A stretch of DNA of 64,000 nt from Zoroaster sp. YZ-2022 (taxonomy: Eukaryota; Echinodermata; Asteroidea; Forcipulatida; Zoroasteridae): positions 667,074 through 731,073 of the forward strand of contig CM055827.1 of the NCBI GenBank assembly GCA_029582265.1. The letters run 5' to 3'. Both the position numbers and the translations under genes were made by a program. The notes beneath the pieces were generated by a model. The model was not told the DNA's origin, did not search any database, and worked only from the letters and a program-made list of their open reading frames with translations. Shown here in pieces: positions 31,101 to 46,100 of this stretch; within the stretch, counting starts at the first letter, position 1; the number at the start of each line of letters is the position of its first letter.

Positions 31101-34100
31101 CTGTTGACAAGATCAGACTGACATGACTGAGGAAGTCATCGTATACCAAAAATGCCAAATTTTTCATGAAATAAATATCCTGGAATAATTTGAAGTATAT
31201 GTCCATCATCATCCATATGTTCTCCACCTTACTAGGTAGGTAAGATTACATTATTGGTTATATTTAATGAGAAAAAGTGGCGGTCGGATACAACATTCTA
31301 CCCAAATGAAGTTTTGTAGCAAGTAACTATAGAGGTCAAAATCAGTCAACTGCCTGTTTTGACTGTTGACCCAAATGTGCACACAGGGGCATTTTTGACT
31401 GGTTTTGACTAATTTTGACCACCCTGAACAATACCAGACAATGCTTTTACCAGTCAAAAACGGTCGACTTATTTTCACCTGTAAATGTACTTACTACACA
31501 TTAGGTTTGACAGTGTTTGACTTAAGTGCACTAGATATACCTTGGCAAGTATGTCAACATTTTGACTGTTTTTGACCCTTGTAGTAGGAGGGTTAAAGTG
31601 CATAGGGTCTGTGTACCAAATTGGGTTCATACTGTGTTTCCTAACTCATTTTTGTGTCTTCATTTATAATAAATAATGGATTAATGTTTTTGTTGAATCC
31701 TAATCATTTTGTGTTCTTTTCTTCAGCTGATTGATTCCAGTATTACACATAGTCTATCCTGTCAGGTACAGCATTATACCTTACAGTCATCACTATTTGA
31801 CTTTGTAGTTCTGGCTGCTGGACGGTCTTTCATCCTTCTATTTGCATATGCATTGTGCCGCAGCAAACATTGGTTTGCCGTTGCTGTAAGTTACTGTCAT
31901 CTTGGTAGATCGATCCATATAGATTGGGATTTCAAACACACTTTGTTTCTATGAATGTCGAACCCAACCGTCACTTGTGCACAATGTCTATTGCACGTGC
32001 ATTTAGCAGACTACAAAATGACCAACAACTCATTGAATGTGCATACATTCATTGCTCAAAATCTACCAAAATATCATTTCCAGTCCTCACTTGACTACAC
32101 TTTCCTCTCCTTAAGTGAATCCTCTATAATCTTTTAAAGGAAAATCTGTGAAATTGGTCATATTTGGATAGAAAAAGTGGCGGTTGTATTCTACATTCTT
32201 TCCCATTTTCAATTTAAGAAAATTGTGATTTTTGTCACTATTTTTCACCACACTGAAAAATGTCAGCATAAATCATTTGTGTTATTTGTTATAGGCTTGG
32301 GCGATACCGATATTTTTCATCCACGATATATCGTCAAACATATATCGCGATTTTCGATAATATCGCGATTATTTTTTTCACGCATGAGTGTTTTAGAGCC
32401 GATAATAACAGGAATGTACTCATATAACATGCGTCACAATAAATTACCAGTGCTTATACCGGAGAGACATGTGGAATCGCACCGTTCACTAGTGCACCAT
32501 GGCCATTGGCAAATTCGTTTGTTTGGATTGTACTCACACTATTTAAAATAAATGCACATGGTTTATCAAGAGTAGTGTATGTGTTTTGTCACTAGACAAG
32601 AGTCCCAGTATGGTATAACAGAATAGTGTCCTAATCCCCCAACTTTGATCGAGCCGCTGCCGATCCATGCTTTGATTTATTTCATGACTAATGTGAGCAC
32701 AGAGCACCGGTCACCTGCACTTACTGCAAATGTTATTTTGTTGTGGATTTTTAAGGTAACGCCCATATTCTGCATATATTTAAATATGCATGATATAATG
32801 TCGTTGCACGTGGTGCACCAGCCAGAGTCAGACCACCGTGGATAGACAGTGAGACGTTAACATTGTCTACACATTGTTGGATCAAATACTCCATTCAATC
32901 CCCAACACTTAATCCGTCTGAATATATTTCTTTGAGTGGCGGTGGATTTTAAACAACGCATTGTAAGGCGGCTCCTTTGTGATATGACAGTCGGCTTACC
33001 ACAGAAGTAGTTCGATTTTGTTTCTCACCTACGAAAGCTGAAGTCTTCCTAAGTTTTTTTCCATGGAGTTTCTGACACGACTGACAATCGAGATTTTTTT
33101 TTAATCGCGATATATTTTTTTCTTTGCGATATATTTTTTCATCGCGATATATTTTTTTCATCGCAATTTGCCGATATCTCGATAATTTGAAAAGTTCTCG
33201 ATATCATAATCGAATTTTTAAAAATATCGCGATATTATCGTGTCATCACCCAAGCCTAATTTGTTATTCTTCAATTGCTTCATCTCCCTGATTGTACTGC
33301 TGATGTCATATTAAAATCATCATTGTAGTCCATGTCAGGAACTGTTGTAACCAGCTCCACTTTTATTTGTACATATAAATTATATAAATTGAAGATGTAA
33401 ATTGCTTTAATTCCAATAGTTACTAGCTGTAGACAATGTGACCTATGTTTATAAAATTGTGGCATGGTCACGTTTTCTGCCCGGCAGTATGCGTGCTGAT
33501 CCTGTTTTGGTTTAGACGTGACATCACAGGTCACATTGTCTCATTGATCTCATCATCACTATAATAGAGATCAATCCATCATCTATAGACAATGTGACCT
33601 GTGATGTCACACCTAAACCAAAACAGGATGCGTGCGTATACCGCCAGGCAGAAATATGCTGTTTTGGTTAAGATGTGACGTCACAGGTCACATTGTCTAT
33701 ACCAACATTTTAAAGATATAAAGAACATTTTTTGTGAGAATCTATTTCAGCAAAAAGGCAGCAAACCATTAATCTTGTTGTAATTTTTTACTGTCACATT
33801 TAAAAAAAAAAGAAGATATTACTATTATATTATACATCAGTAGTAAAGCAAGCACATGACATGTATGCACACATGTGTTTCTAATCTGTGATACATGTAC
33901 ATGGCCAGGGACCCTCCCTGCATGCATGGAGCAATAAACAGTGTCCACTGACCCAAGCACTGACCTTGCAATCACTACAACAAACATGGATGTACATGTA
34001 CCATGGAAAGGCAAGTATGCCTCATAACCTCAATCCTCCAAAATCCTTCACTTTAGCAAAGAGCATGTAGCATGTAACCTCAATCCTTCAAATCTTTCAC

Positions 34101-37100
34101 CTTAGCAAACAGGATTTTGGAGGGTTTGGTAAGGTTAGGGTTAATCATTTCTAGTATTAACCCTCCTATAAAAATTGCAGTTTTGGGCCTAGAAACTGCA
34201 CCTTTTAAAACCTGTCAGCCGGAGGGTTTTGAAAGGTTATGTAGTTGCTTCACTATGTACTACACTGGCAGGTTTTGAAAGGTGGTGTAGATATACTACC
34301 ATATGTACTATACATAGTTTGTGTACATAACTGTTGACTGTTAGTCACTGCACATTTCAAGTCACTTTGGCAAGTAATAGACTGATAGATGTGTATATCT
34401 TAAGGGATTACTGTTTATATACAGGGTAGCTCAGGCACCTTCTGAAAAGTTTTGACAGTTGGATGAACTTTATTGAGGATTACTTAGCTTTACTTTAAGA
34501 CTTAGTATCAGTACCTTTCAAAACCTTCCAACATGTTTTGGCATGTAGGTGTACTTGCTACAGACTTAGCTTACTTTATGACTTAGTATCAGCACCTTTC
34601 AAAACCCTCCAAATCCTTCAAAGAGTTTTGGCATGTGGATGTACTTACTATACAAGTGTAATGACATGCATTGGCAGGTTAATGCTGTGGGCCCTATGCT
34701 TATTACACAGTGCAACTTTGGCAGGGTTAATACATACCAACTTTGAATTGATAGAAAAATAGGCCTAAAGTAAACTTATTATAGTAATATTCATTACCTT
34801 ATTAGGACATACTTATTAGGACATATACTTATTAGGACATATACTTATTAGGACATATAGTTATTAGGACATATACTTATTAGGACATATAGTTATTAGG
34901 ACATATACTTATTAGAACATATACTTATTAGGACATATACTTATTAGGACATATACTTATTAGGACATATACTTATTAGGACATATACTTATTAGGACAT
35001 ATACTTATTAGGACATATACTTATTAGGACATTCATTACTTTACAGGAGACACCTTATCAGCTTTGTTGAAATATTTGTACATTTGCTAATCTTTACTTT
35101 CTCTACATACATGTAGGATGAATTTTGAACTTATCCTTTATGATAATTTCATTATTGTGTTTCTTAAAGGCATATGACAAGACACTTGTATAAGACAGGA
35201 TAGAGGAATCCGTCTTTTACAAGAGTCTCATCAGTTTATCAAGAAACACTCTGCTTGGATCGTAACATGAGGACATTTACTACTATTTGTGCATTTGTTC
35301 TATTAGGTCTTTGTGTTTGGTAAAACAATATTATAATTAAGTTTGTTTTCCCTTCGCCCGAATTATACTTAATATCATCTTATTGCCTTTCCTTTTCAGC
35401 TTACAACTACTTTATCCTGTATGTTTTTGATTTCAAAGGTGTTCCTCTATGATTTTGGGGTGAGCATAAGTTTTTAATAATCTCAATTTCATTGCCAATA
35501 CAATATACAAATAAACCATATTGAATCCAATAGTATATTAATTTGTGTAAAGGCATTCCATAAACCCATCAAACTCCAATGGCTGGTTGTGTTGTATTTT
35601 GATGGACTCAGTACTGTATAGCCCTGACAGGGATACTTTACATGAGGCCAGGTGTCCCAATTCCATCCAAGTCCAAGTTGGGTGGTAGCAGAGCTGCCAA
35701 CTCTTCCGGATTCTGCGGAAGACTTCCGTATTTGACGGTAATTTACTTACTTAAAATATATGCAAGGAGGCCTCTACTTTTGGTGCCAAAAAGCCTAAAA
35801 CCCCTGGACCCCACCCGCAAGGGCTCGCTCGGCTCGCTCGCTGCGTTCGCTTCGATTGAGTCTTTCTGATTAGAAAATTAAATCTTCCTCATTTTCAAAA
35901 TCATATGTTGGCAGCTCTGGTGGTAGTGTTACTGCATGGTGTTGGATTTTGGTGGATTCAGGAAGGTTGTTAGTCAAAACCGTTAGGGGGTTAAGGTTAA
36001 GATGTGATTATCCTTTTAAAGAAAAAATAGGTCATAGATGGGGGTGGAGGTTTACCATGGTAATAACACAATAACTAAGGAGAAACATTGTGATGGCCAG
36101 CCAGTTCAGGAAACATTTTTGCAAATCTGTAGTATAACTGGGAGAGATTTGATTATTGAAATAATTATTTGATTATGAATAGTTTTATTTTATTTTTATT
36201 CAGTTTCAGACTTGGATGATCACCAATAAAATTTGTTTACATGTCCTTTTAATGAATAATCACTTCCTTTGTTTATTTTCTCTACAGTATAACAAGCATA
36301 TATCAGATGAATGTATACCATCATATAGCCAAGCCCATCCTGTTGATTTCATTATAGCCATAGCATCCTTCATCCTGCCATGGGTAGAGACATGGGTACT
36401 AGATTTCCAAGTCATTCCAAGAGAGAAAGCGATACTTGAAGGTACATTATCAATCTCATTTCAAGAGATCGGAAAAGAAGTCCTGAAGAATATTTTAAAT
36501 TCCAATCAAAAAAGATCAAAGCTTCACATAACCTTATGTTGTAACATTGATTGTATCAAGTATCCTTTGAAATCTTTCTGTCATTATAGTAAAAAAGTCC
36601 AATTATTTTGCAATTCTTGACTGAATGAAAACTGACAGTATTTTAATATTCTGCATTAGGAGTATGAATGTTTGCTGACTGAAACATTTTTAAAAAACTA
36701 TTTCATGTAAATGACACAATGTAATAAGCTTAAAGGGAAGATACAGACATTGATAATTACAAGATTAATCACTGATTTTCCAAAATCATACTAAGTTGGT
36801 ACACGGCAATAATCCTGAGAAATTAGTTTGTCTGATATGCTTCAGAGCTGCCAACTCTTCCGGATTCTGTGGAAGACTTCGCGTATTTGACGGTAATTTA
36901 CTTACTTAAAATATATGCAAGGAGGCCTCTCCTTTTGGTGCCAAAAGGAGAGGCCTCCTTGCATATATTTTAAGTAAATTACCGTCAAATACGCGAAGTC
37001 TTCCGCAGAATCCGGAAGAGTTGGCAGCTCTGTATGCTTTTATATTAGAGAAAAAAGGAATTATGTGAAATTTTAAAAAAGAAGTTGGCAACTTTTGTGA

Positions 37101-40100
37101 TAAACTTGCACAGGTTAATCTTGTGAAATATTTCTTGACAAATAGGTTGAAAAGAATGTATGTATACTGGGGTTGTATACTTCTCAGGAAGTTGAGAATG
37201 ATCAGGAATGATTTAAGAAGAAAGTTGCCCAATGATAGGATAATACTCAAGTGCCTTAATTTAGATGGAATTGGCAAAGACAAGAACTACTTATTATTAC
37301 GTTACCAAATACCAATGTTATACTTTCCTTCTAAACATCTGAGGATCAGTTGTCTTAAAATGTATCTTTATTCATTTAAGAAACAGAGCAGAATAGCAAT
37401 ACATTTCCTTGAAAGTTTTGTTATAATAATCCATTTTAACTCTCAACCTTGCAGTTGCTATTGATCAAGAGAACCAGAGTGCTATAACTGAACGAACTCC
37501 ACTTCTTAAAGATTTACAGTTGCCAGGCAACAGTGACCCAGTCAGGTTCTACTCCCCGCATAATTCCCCTCCAAGTATGTTGCATCATTTTACCTTACTT
37601 ATAATTGAAAAGAAAATGTTGTAGAAATCTCACCATTGATGACTACCATTGATATAAGTGTAGTTTGCCTGCCACAAGACAGAAGGCACTACAGATGTAA
37701 CCAAGTGATGTCATGTGTTACATCATCAATAATAGTTCTCACCTGTACAGAGAGTAATGTACCTGGTTGCAAAAATTAAGGAAATTTAAGGTGTGATAAG
37801 ATTTGACAATTTTGGCTATGGCTATTGGCCACAAGACATGGTAAATATCATTAGCCTTAGCCTTAACACCTGTTATATCAATACACATTTTAAAATGAAG
37901 TGCAAACCTGAATCCTGAATGTTTTTTCTTAACTCCATATAGCCTCAGATATTGAGAGTGAATCAGAAAGTCTATGTAGTGGGAGTGTACACTCCTATAC
38001 CTCAGAGTTCAAGTCATTACCTAATAGCAGAAGAGGTTCCTCTGTAAACTTAGCTGCATCCATACAGGTGAGATATTAAACTAAGACGTACCTCTTAATG
38101 TAGACGTCTTAATGTGCATCAGGTGAGATATTAAACTAAGACAGACCTCTTAATGTAGACGTCTTAATGTGCATCAGGTGAGATATTAAACTAAGACAGA
38201 CCTCTTAATGTAGACGTCTTAATGTGCATCAGGTGAGATATTAAACTAAGACAGACCTCTTAATGTAGACGTCTTAATGTGCATCAGGTGAGATATTAAA
38301 CTAAGACAGACCTCTTAATGTAGACGTCTTAATGTGCATCAGGTGAGATATTAAACTAAGACAGACCTCTTAATGTAGACGGCTAAAGGTGCATCAGGTG
38401 AGATATTAAACTAAGACAGACCTCTTAATGTAGACGTCTTAATGTGCATCAGGTGAGATATTAAACTAAGACAGACCTCTTAATGTAGACGTCTTAATGT
38501 GCATCAGGTGAGATATTAAACTAAGACAGACCTCTTAATGTATACCTTAACCCTAACCACCCCAAACCATTCAAACTCCAAAGGCAGGGTTTGTTGGATT
38601 TTGATGGACTTGGTACTGTATAGCCCAAACAGGGATACTTTGCATGGGGCAGTGTACGGGTGTCCCAATTCCAGCTAAGTTCAACAGTTGGGTGATAGTG
38701 TTACTGGATGGTGTTGTATTTTGTTGGACTCAGTACTGTATATACCAGACAGGGATACTTTACATGGGGCTGGGTGTCCCACTTCCAGCTAAGTCCAATG
38801 GTTGGGTGGTAGTGTTACTGGATGGTGTTGTATTTTGATGGACTCAATACTGTATATACCAGACAGGGATACTTTACATGGGGCTGGGTGTCCCACTTCC
38901 AGCTAAGTCCAATGGTTGGGTGGTAGTGTTACTGGATGGTGTTGTATTTTGATGGACTCAGTACTGTATATACCAGACAGGGATACTTTACATGGGGCTG
39001 GGTGTCCCAATTCCAGCTAAGTCCAATGGTTGGGTGGTAGTGTTACTGGATGGTGTTGTATTTTGATGGACTCAGTACTGTATATACCAGACAGGGATAC
39101 TTTACATGGGGCTGGGTGTCCCAATTCCAGCTAAGTCCAACAGTTAGGTGGTAGTGTTACTGCATGGTGTTGTATTTTGATGGACTCAGTACTGTATACA
39201 CCAGACAGGGATACTTTACATGGGGCTGGGTGTCCCAATTCCAGCTAAGTCCAACAGTTGGGTGGTAGTGTTACTGGATGGTGTTGTATTTTGATGGACT
39301 CAGTACTGTATATACCAGACAGGGATACTTTACATGGGGCTGGGTGTCCCAATTCCAGCTAAATCCAACAGTTGGGTGGTAGTGTTACTGGATGGTGTTG
39401 TATTTTGATGGACTCAGTACTGTATATACCAGACAGGGATACTTTACATGGGGCTGGGTGTCCCACTTCCAGCTAAGTCCAATGGTTGGGTGGTAGTGTT
39501 ACTGGATGGTGTTGTATTTTGATGGACTCAGTACTGTATATACCAGACAGGGATACTTTACATGAGGCTGGGTGTCCCACTTCCAGCTAAGTCCAACAGG
39601 TTAGGGTGGTAGTGTTACTGGATGGTGTTGTATTTTGATGGACTCAGTACTGTATATACCAGACAGGGATACTTTACATGGGGCTGGGTGTCCCAATTCC
39701 AGCTAAGTCCAATGGTTGGGTGGTAGTGTTACTGGATGGTGTTGTATTTTGATGGACTCAGTACTGTATATACCAGACAGGGATACTTTACATGGGGCCA
39801 GGTGTCCCAATTCCAGCTAAGTCCAACAGTTGGGTGGTAGTGTTACTGCATGGTGTTGTATTTTGATGGACTCAGTACTGTATATACCAGACAGGGATAC
39901 TTTACATGGGGCCGGGTGTCCCAATTCCAGCTAAGTCCAACAGTTGGGTGATAGTGTTACTGCATGGTGTTGTATTTTGATGGACTCAGTACTGTATATA
40001 CCAGACAGGGATACTTTACATGGGGCTGGGTGTCCCAATTCCAGCTAAGTCCAATGGTTGGGTGATAGTGTTACTGGATGGTGTTGTATTTTGATGGACT

Positions 40101-43100
40101 CAGTACTGTATACACCAGACAGGGATACTTTACATGGGGCTGGGTGTCCCAATTCCAGCTAAGTCCAACAGTTGGGTGGTAGTGTTACTGGATGGTGTTG
40201 TATTTTGATGGACTCAGTACTGTATATACCAGACAGGGATACTTTACATGGGGCTGGGTGTCCCAATTCCAGCTAAGTCCAACAGTTAGGTGGTAGTGTT
40301 ACTGCATGGTGTTGTATTTTGATGGACTCAGTACTGTATACACCAGACAGGGATACTTTACATGGGGCTGGGTGTCCCAATTCCAGCTAAGTCCAACAGT
40401 TGGGTGGTAGTGTTACTGGATGGTGTTGTATTTTGATGGACTCAGTACTGTATAGCCCAGACGGGGATACTTTACATGGGGCTGGGTGTCCCAATTCCAG
40501 CTAAATCCAACAGTTGGGTGGTAGTGTTACTGGATGGTGTTGTATTTTGATGGACTCAGTACTGTATACACCAGACAGGGATACTTTACATGGGGCTGGG
40601 TGTCCCACTTCCAGCTAAGTCCAATGGTTGGGTGGTAGTGTTACTGGATGGTGTTGTATTTTGATGGACTCGGTACTGTATAGCCCAGACAGGGATACTT
40701 TACATGGGGCTGGGTGTCCCAATTCCAGCTAAGTCCAATGTTTGGGTGGTAGTGTTTGTGCATGGTGTTGGATTTTGGCGGATTGAGGAAGGTTCTTAGC
40801 CAAAATAGCTAGGGAGTTGGGGTTAATGTACATCCATACATGTGTGATATTAAATTAAGTCATACCTCTTATATTATAAAGATATACTACTCAAAACAAT
40901 TTAGGGAACACCGGAATAATCTCAGTTAAAGCAAGATCATTTATTTCAGATAAACAATGTTTCACAGAATTAATGAGAAACAACTGCACAATGAAACAGA
41001 TGATAAAGGATGCATGTAGTGATTACACATTTCATGACATGACTACTGAAAGAGAGAGGGGGTTGCAAATGAAAATCCCGGTTCATGAAACGTTTCAAAC
41101 CTATTTGATATTAAAAATCCGGTGTTCCCTAAATTGTTTTGAGTAGTATATAACAAAACCATCTGTACTCCCCTATCCCTTTTCTCTACATACTATCATT
41201 CTCATCAGCCTATTGGGTTTAGTATGTTTACATACCTTCCATATTGTTTATATACATGGCTAAATGAGAACAAAACTTAACACTGACCAAATATGTAGTT
41301 GGGATTTGTGTATTATTAAAATTTCAAATGTAAAGTTTCATAAATAAGACAAAAAGCAGCAGGTTTTTTTTCAAGGGCATCTTGCTAGGTTTTGTCATGT
41401 TTGGTCTTCATATATAGTAGGATGCATATGATATTTTAGTGATGGTGTATAAAGTCTCGGAGTACTATGTGCATACCTATCTATCTGCATACCCATCTAC
41501 ATACCCTTTTACTTTTATTTTTTCTGTATCAAGGAGCAAGAATATCTACAGAAGGCCAAAGAATCATTACGTCTTCTTGATAAGATTATAGCCAGGCAAG
41601 ATGGTTGGCATGAGGAACTTAAAAAAGAAGAATCTGTTATTAGAAGTAATAAATTTGATGGCATCAAAGGCAAGGTGTACAAGTTGGAGGTAAATAGAAT
41701 CATGATACAGTGCCTTAAATGAAGCACAATTAGAGGCTGTTATCACACTGTGGCCATCTTTGTCTGATTCCCTGTATACATTGGTTACAGTTATAATGCT
41801 GATAAACCCTACATGAAAGGGACCAGACTATTTTCCTTCCAGCCTCGATTTGATCACATTGATTTGTATGGAAGAAAAACAAGGTGGCTATAGTGTAATT
41901 AAGGTATATATCTGACATGGATATAGTGCAACATGGCCGAGTTGTCAGAATGTGGGTTCAAATCCTGGCCGTGACCATGGTACTTGTGTCCTTGAGCAAG
42001 GCACTTCACTGTATAGTGCTCCTCTTCACCCAGGAGTATAAATGGGTACATGTGAGGGTAGAGGTTGATATTGTGGTTGAAAAAGCTTCCGATGCGCTAC
42101 GATAGCTCAGGGCTGTATACTCCTCAGGGAGCTGAGAAAGGATTGATATTGGCCCAATGAAGAGGGATAATGTAAAAGCGCCTTGTGTCCTTTGGCAATT
42201 TGGCGCTCTATAGATCCAGTTATTATATTATTATTCATATATACTGATGGAACATACTCATGGTGTGAGGGACAGGATGCGGGTAGCCATCTGAAAACAC
42301 GATCAGTGGGATTTGACTTTTACCAGCTCACTGTAATATGTATATGTCTTCATCCTAGTATCCCTACTCTAACCAGCTCACTGTAATATGTATATATCTT
42401 CATCCTAGTATCCCTACTCTAACCAGCTCACTGTAATATGTATATATCTTCATCCTAGTATCCCTACTCTAACCAGCTCACTGTAATGTGTATATATCTT
42501 CATCCTAGTATCCCTACTCTAACCAGCTCACTGTAATGTGTATATATCTTCATCCTAGTATCCCTACTCTAACCAGCTCACTGTAATATGTATATATCTT
42601 CATCCTAGTATCCCTACTCTAACCAGCTCACTGTAATGTGTATACATCTTCATCCTAGTATCCATACTCTAACCAGCTCACTGTAATGTGTATATATCTT
42701 CATCCTAGTATCCCTACTCTAACCAGCTCACTGCAATGTGTATATATCTTCATCCTAGTATCCATACTCTAACCAGCTCACTGTAATGTGTATATATCTT
42801 CATCCTAGTATCCCTACTCTAACCAGCTCACTGTAATATGTATATGTCTTCATCCTAGTATCCCTACTCTAACCAGCTCACTGTAATATGTATATATCTT
42901 CATCCTAGTATCCCTACTCTAACCAGCTCACTGTAATATGTATATATCTTCATCCTAGTATCCCTACTCTAACCAGCTCACTGTAATATGTATATATCTT
43001 CATCCTAGTATCCCTACTCTAACCAGCTCACTGTAATATGTATATGTCTTCATCCTAGTATCCCTACTCTAACCAGCTCACTGTAATATGTATATATCTT

Positions 43101-46100
43101 CATCCTAGTATCCCTACTCTTACCAGCTCACTGTAATATGTATATATCTTCATCCTAGTATCCATACTCTAACCAGCTCACTGTAATGTGTATACATCTT
43201 CATCCTAGTATCCCTACTCTAACCAGCTCACTGTAATATGTATATATCTTCATCCTAGTATCCCTACTCTAACCAGCTCACTGTAATGTGTATATATCTT
43301 CATCCTAGTATCCCTACTCTAACCAGCTCACTGTAATATGTATATCTTCATCCTAGTATCCATACTCTAACCAGCTCACTGTAATATGTATATCTTCATC
43401 CTAGTATCCCTACTCTTACCAGCTCACTGTAATATGTATATATCTTCATCCTAGTATCCCTACTCTAACCAGCTCACTGTAATATGTATATATCTTCATC
43501 CTAGTATCCCTACTCTAACCAGCTCACTGTAATGTGTATATATCTTCATCCTAGTATCCCTACTCTAACCAGCTCACTGTAATATGTATATATCTTCATC
43601 CTAGTATCCATACTCTAACCAGCTCACTGTAATATGTATATCTTCATCCTAGTATCCCTACTCTTACCAGCTCACTGTAATATGTATATATCTTCATCCT
43701 AGTATCCATACTCTAACCAGCTCACTGTAATATGTATATATCTTCATCCTAGTATCCATACTCTAACCAGCTCACTGTAATATGTATATATCTTCATCCT
43801 AGTATCCCTACTCTAACCAGCTCACTGTAATATGTATGTCTTCATCCTAGTATCCCTGCTCTAACCAGCTCACTGTAATGTGTATACATCTTCATCCTAG
43901 TATCCCTACTCTAACCAGCTCACTGTAATATGTATATGTCTTCATCCTAGTATCCCTACTCTAACCAGCTCACTGTAATGTGTATACATCTTCATCCTAG
44001 TATCCATACTCTAACCAGCTCACTGTAATATGTATATATCTTCATCCTAGTATCCCTACTCTTACCAGCTCACTGTAATATGTATATATCTTCATCCTAG
44101 TATCCATACTCTAACCAGCTCACTGTAATATGTATATATCTTCATCCTAGTATCCATACTCTAACCAGCTCACTGTAATATGTATATATCTTCATCCTAG
44201 TATCCATACTCTAACCAGCTCACTGTAATATGTATATATCTTCATCCTAGTATCCCTACTCTAACCAGCTCACTGTAATATGTATACATCTTCATCCTAG
44301 TATCCATACTCTAACCAGCTCACTGTAATGTGTATATATCTTCATCCTAGTATCCATACTCTAACCAGCTCACTGTAATGTGTATACATCTTCATCCTAG
44401 TATCCCTACTCTAACCAGCTCACTGTAATATGTATATATCTTCATCCTAGTATCCATACTCTAACCAGCTCACTGTAATATGTATATGTCTTCATCCTAG
44501 TATCCCTACTCTAACCAGCTCACTGTAATATGTATATATCTTCATCCTAGTATCCCTACTCTAACCAGCTCACTGTAATATGTATATATCTTCATCCTAG
44601 TATCCATACTCTAACCAGCTCACTGTAATATGTATAGTTCTTCATCCTAGTATCCCTACTCTAACCAGCTCACTGTAATGTGTATACATCTTCATCCTAG
44701 TATCCATACTCTAACCAGCTCACTGTAATGTGTATACATCTTCATCCTAGTATCCATACTCTAACCAGCTCACTGTAATGTGTATACATCTTCATCCTAG
44801 TATCCCTACTCTAACCAGCTCACTGTAATATGTATATGTCTTCATCCTAGTATCCCTACTCTAACCAGCTCACTGTAATGTGTATACATCTTCATCCTAG
44901 TATCCATACTCTAACCAGCTCACTGTAATGTGTATACATCTTCATCCTAGTATCCATACTCTAACCAGCTCACTGTAATATGTATACATCTTCATCCTAG
45001 TATCCCTACTCTAACCAGCTCACTGTAATATGTATATATCTTCATCCTAGTATCCATACTCTAACCAGCTCACTGTAATATGTATATGTCTTCATCCTAG
45101 TATCCCTACTCTAACCAGCTCACTGTAATATGTATATATCTTCATCCTAGTATCCCTACTCTAACCAGCTCACTGTAATATGTATATATCTTCATCCTAG
45201 TATCCCTACTCTAACCAGCTCACTGTAATATGTATATGTCTTCATCCTAGTATCCCTACTCTAACCAGCTCACTGTAATGTGTATACATCTTCATCCTAG
45301 TATCCATACTCTAACCAGCTCACTGTAATGTGTATACATCTTCATCCTAGTATCCATACTCTAACCAGCTCACTGTAATGTGTATACATCTTCATCCTAG
45401 TATCCCTACTCTAACCAGCTCACTGTAATATGTATATATCTTCATCCTAGTATCCATACTCTAACCAGCTCACTGTAATATGTATATGTCTTCATCCTAG
45501 TATCCATACTCTAACCAGCTCACTGTAATATGTATATATCTTCATCCTAGTATCCCTACTCTAACCAGCTCACTGTAATATGTATATATCTTCATCCTAG
45601 TATCCCTACTCTAACCAGCTCACTGTAATATGTATATATCTTCATCCTAGTATCCCTACTCTAACCAGCTCACTGTAATATGTATATATCTTCATCCTAG
45701 TATCCCTACTCTAACCAGCTCACTGTAATATGTATATGTCTTCATCCTAGTATCCATACTCTAACCAGCTCACTGTAATGTGTATACATCTTCATCCTAG
45801 TATCCATACTCTAACCAGCTCACTGTAATGTGTATACATCTTCATCCTAGTATCCATACTCTAACCAGCTCACTGTAATATGTATATATCTTCATCCTAG
45901 TATCCCTACTCTAACCAGCTCACTGTAATATGTATATATCTTCATCCTAGTATCCCTACTCTAACCAGCTCACTGTAATATGTATATATCTTCATCCTAG
46001 TATCCCTACTCTAACCAGCTCACTGTAATATGTATATATCTTCATCCTAGTATCCCTACTCTAACCAGCTCACTGTAATATGTATATATCTTCATCCTAG

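Noticed and set aside
32177..32551. 124-codon frame in STARD3 intron 3
   Set aside because: It lies largely across a hAT element with proven 8-bp target duplication and no transposase similarity.
35642..35869. 75-codon frame with Arg/Ser/Leu-rich end
   Set aside because: It crosses from the 114-bp repeat unit into a MITE; GCTCGCT repeats give the bias.
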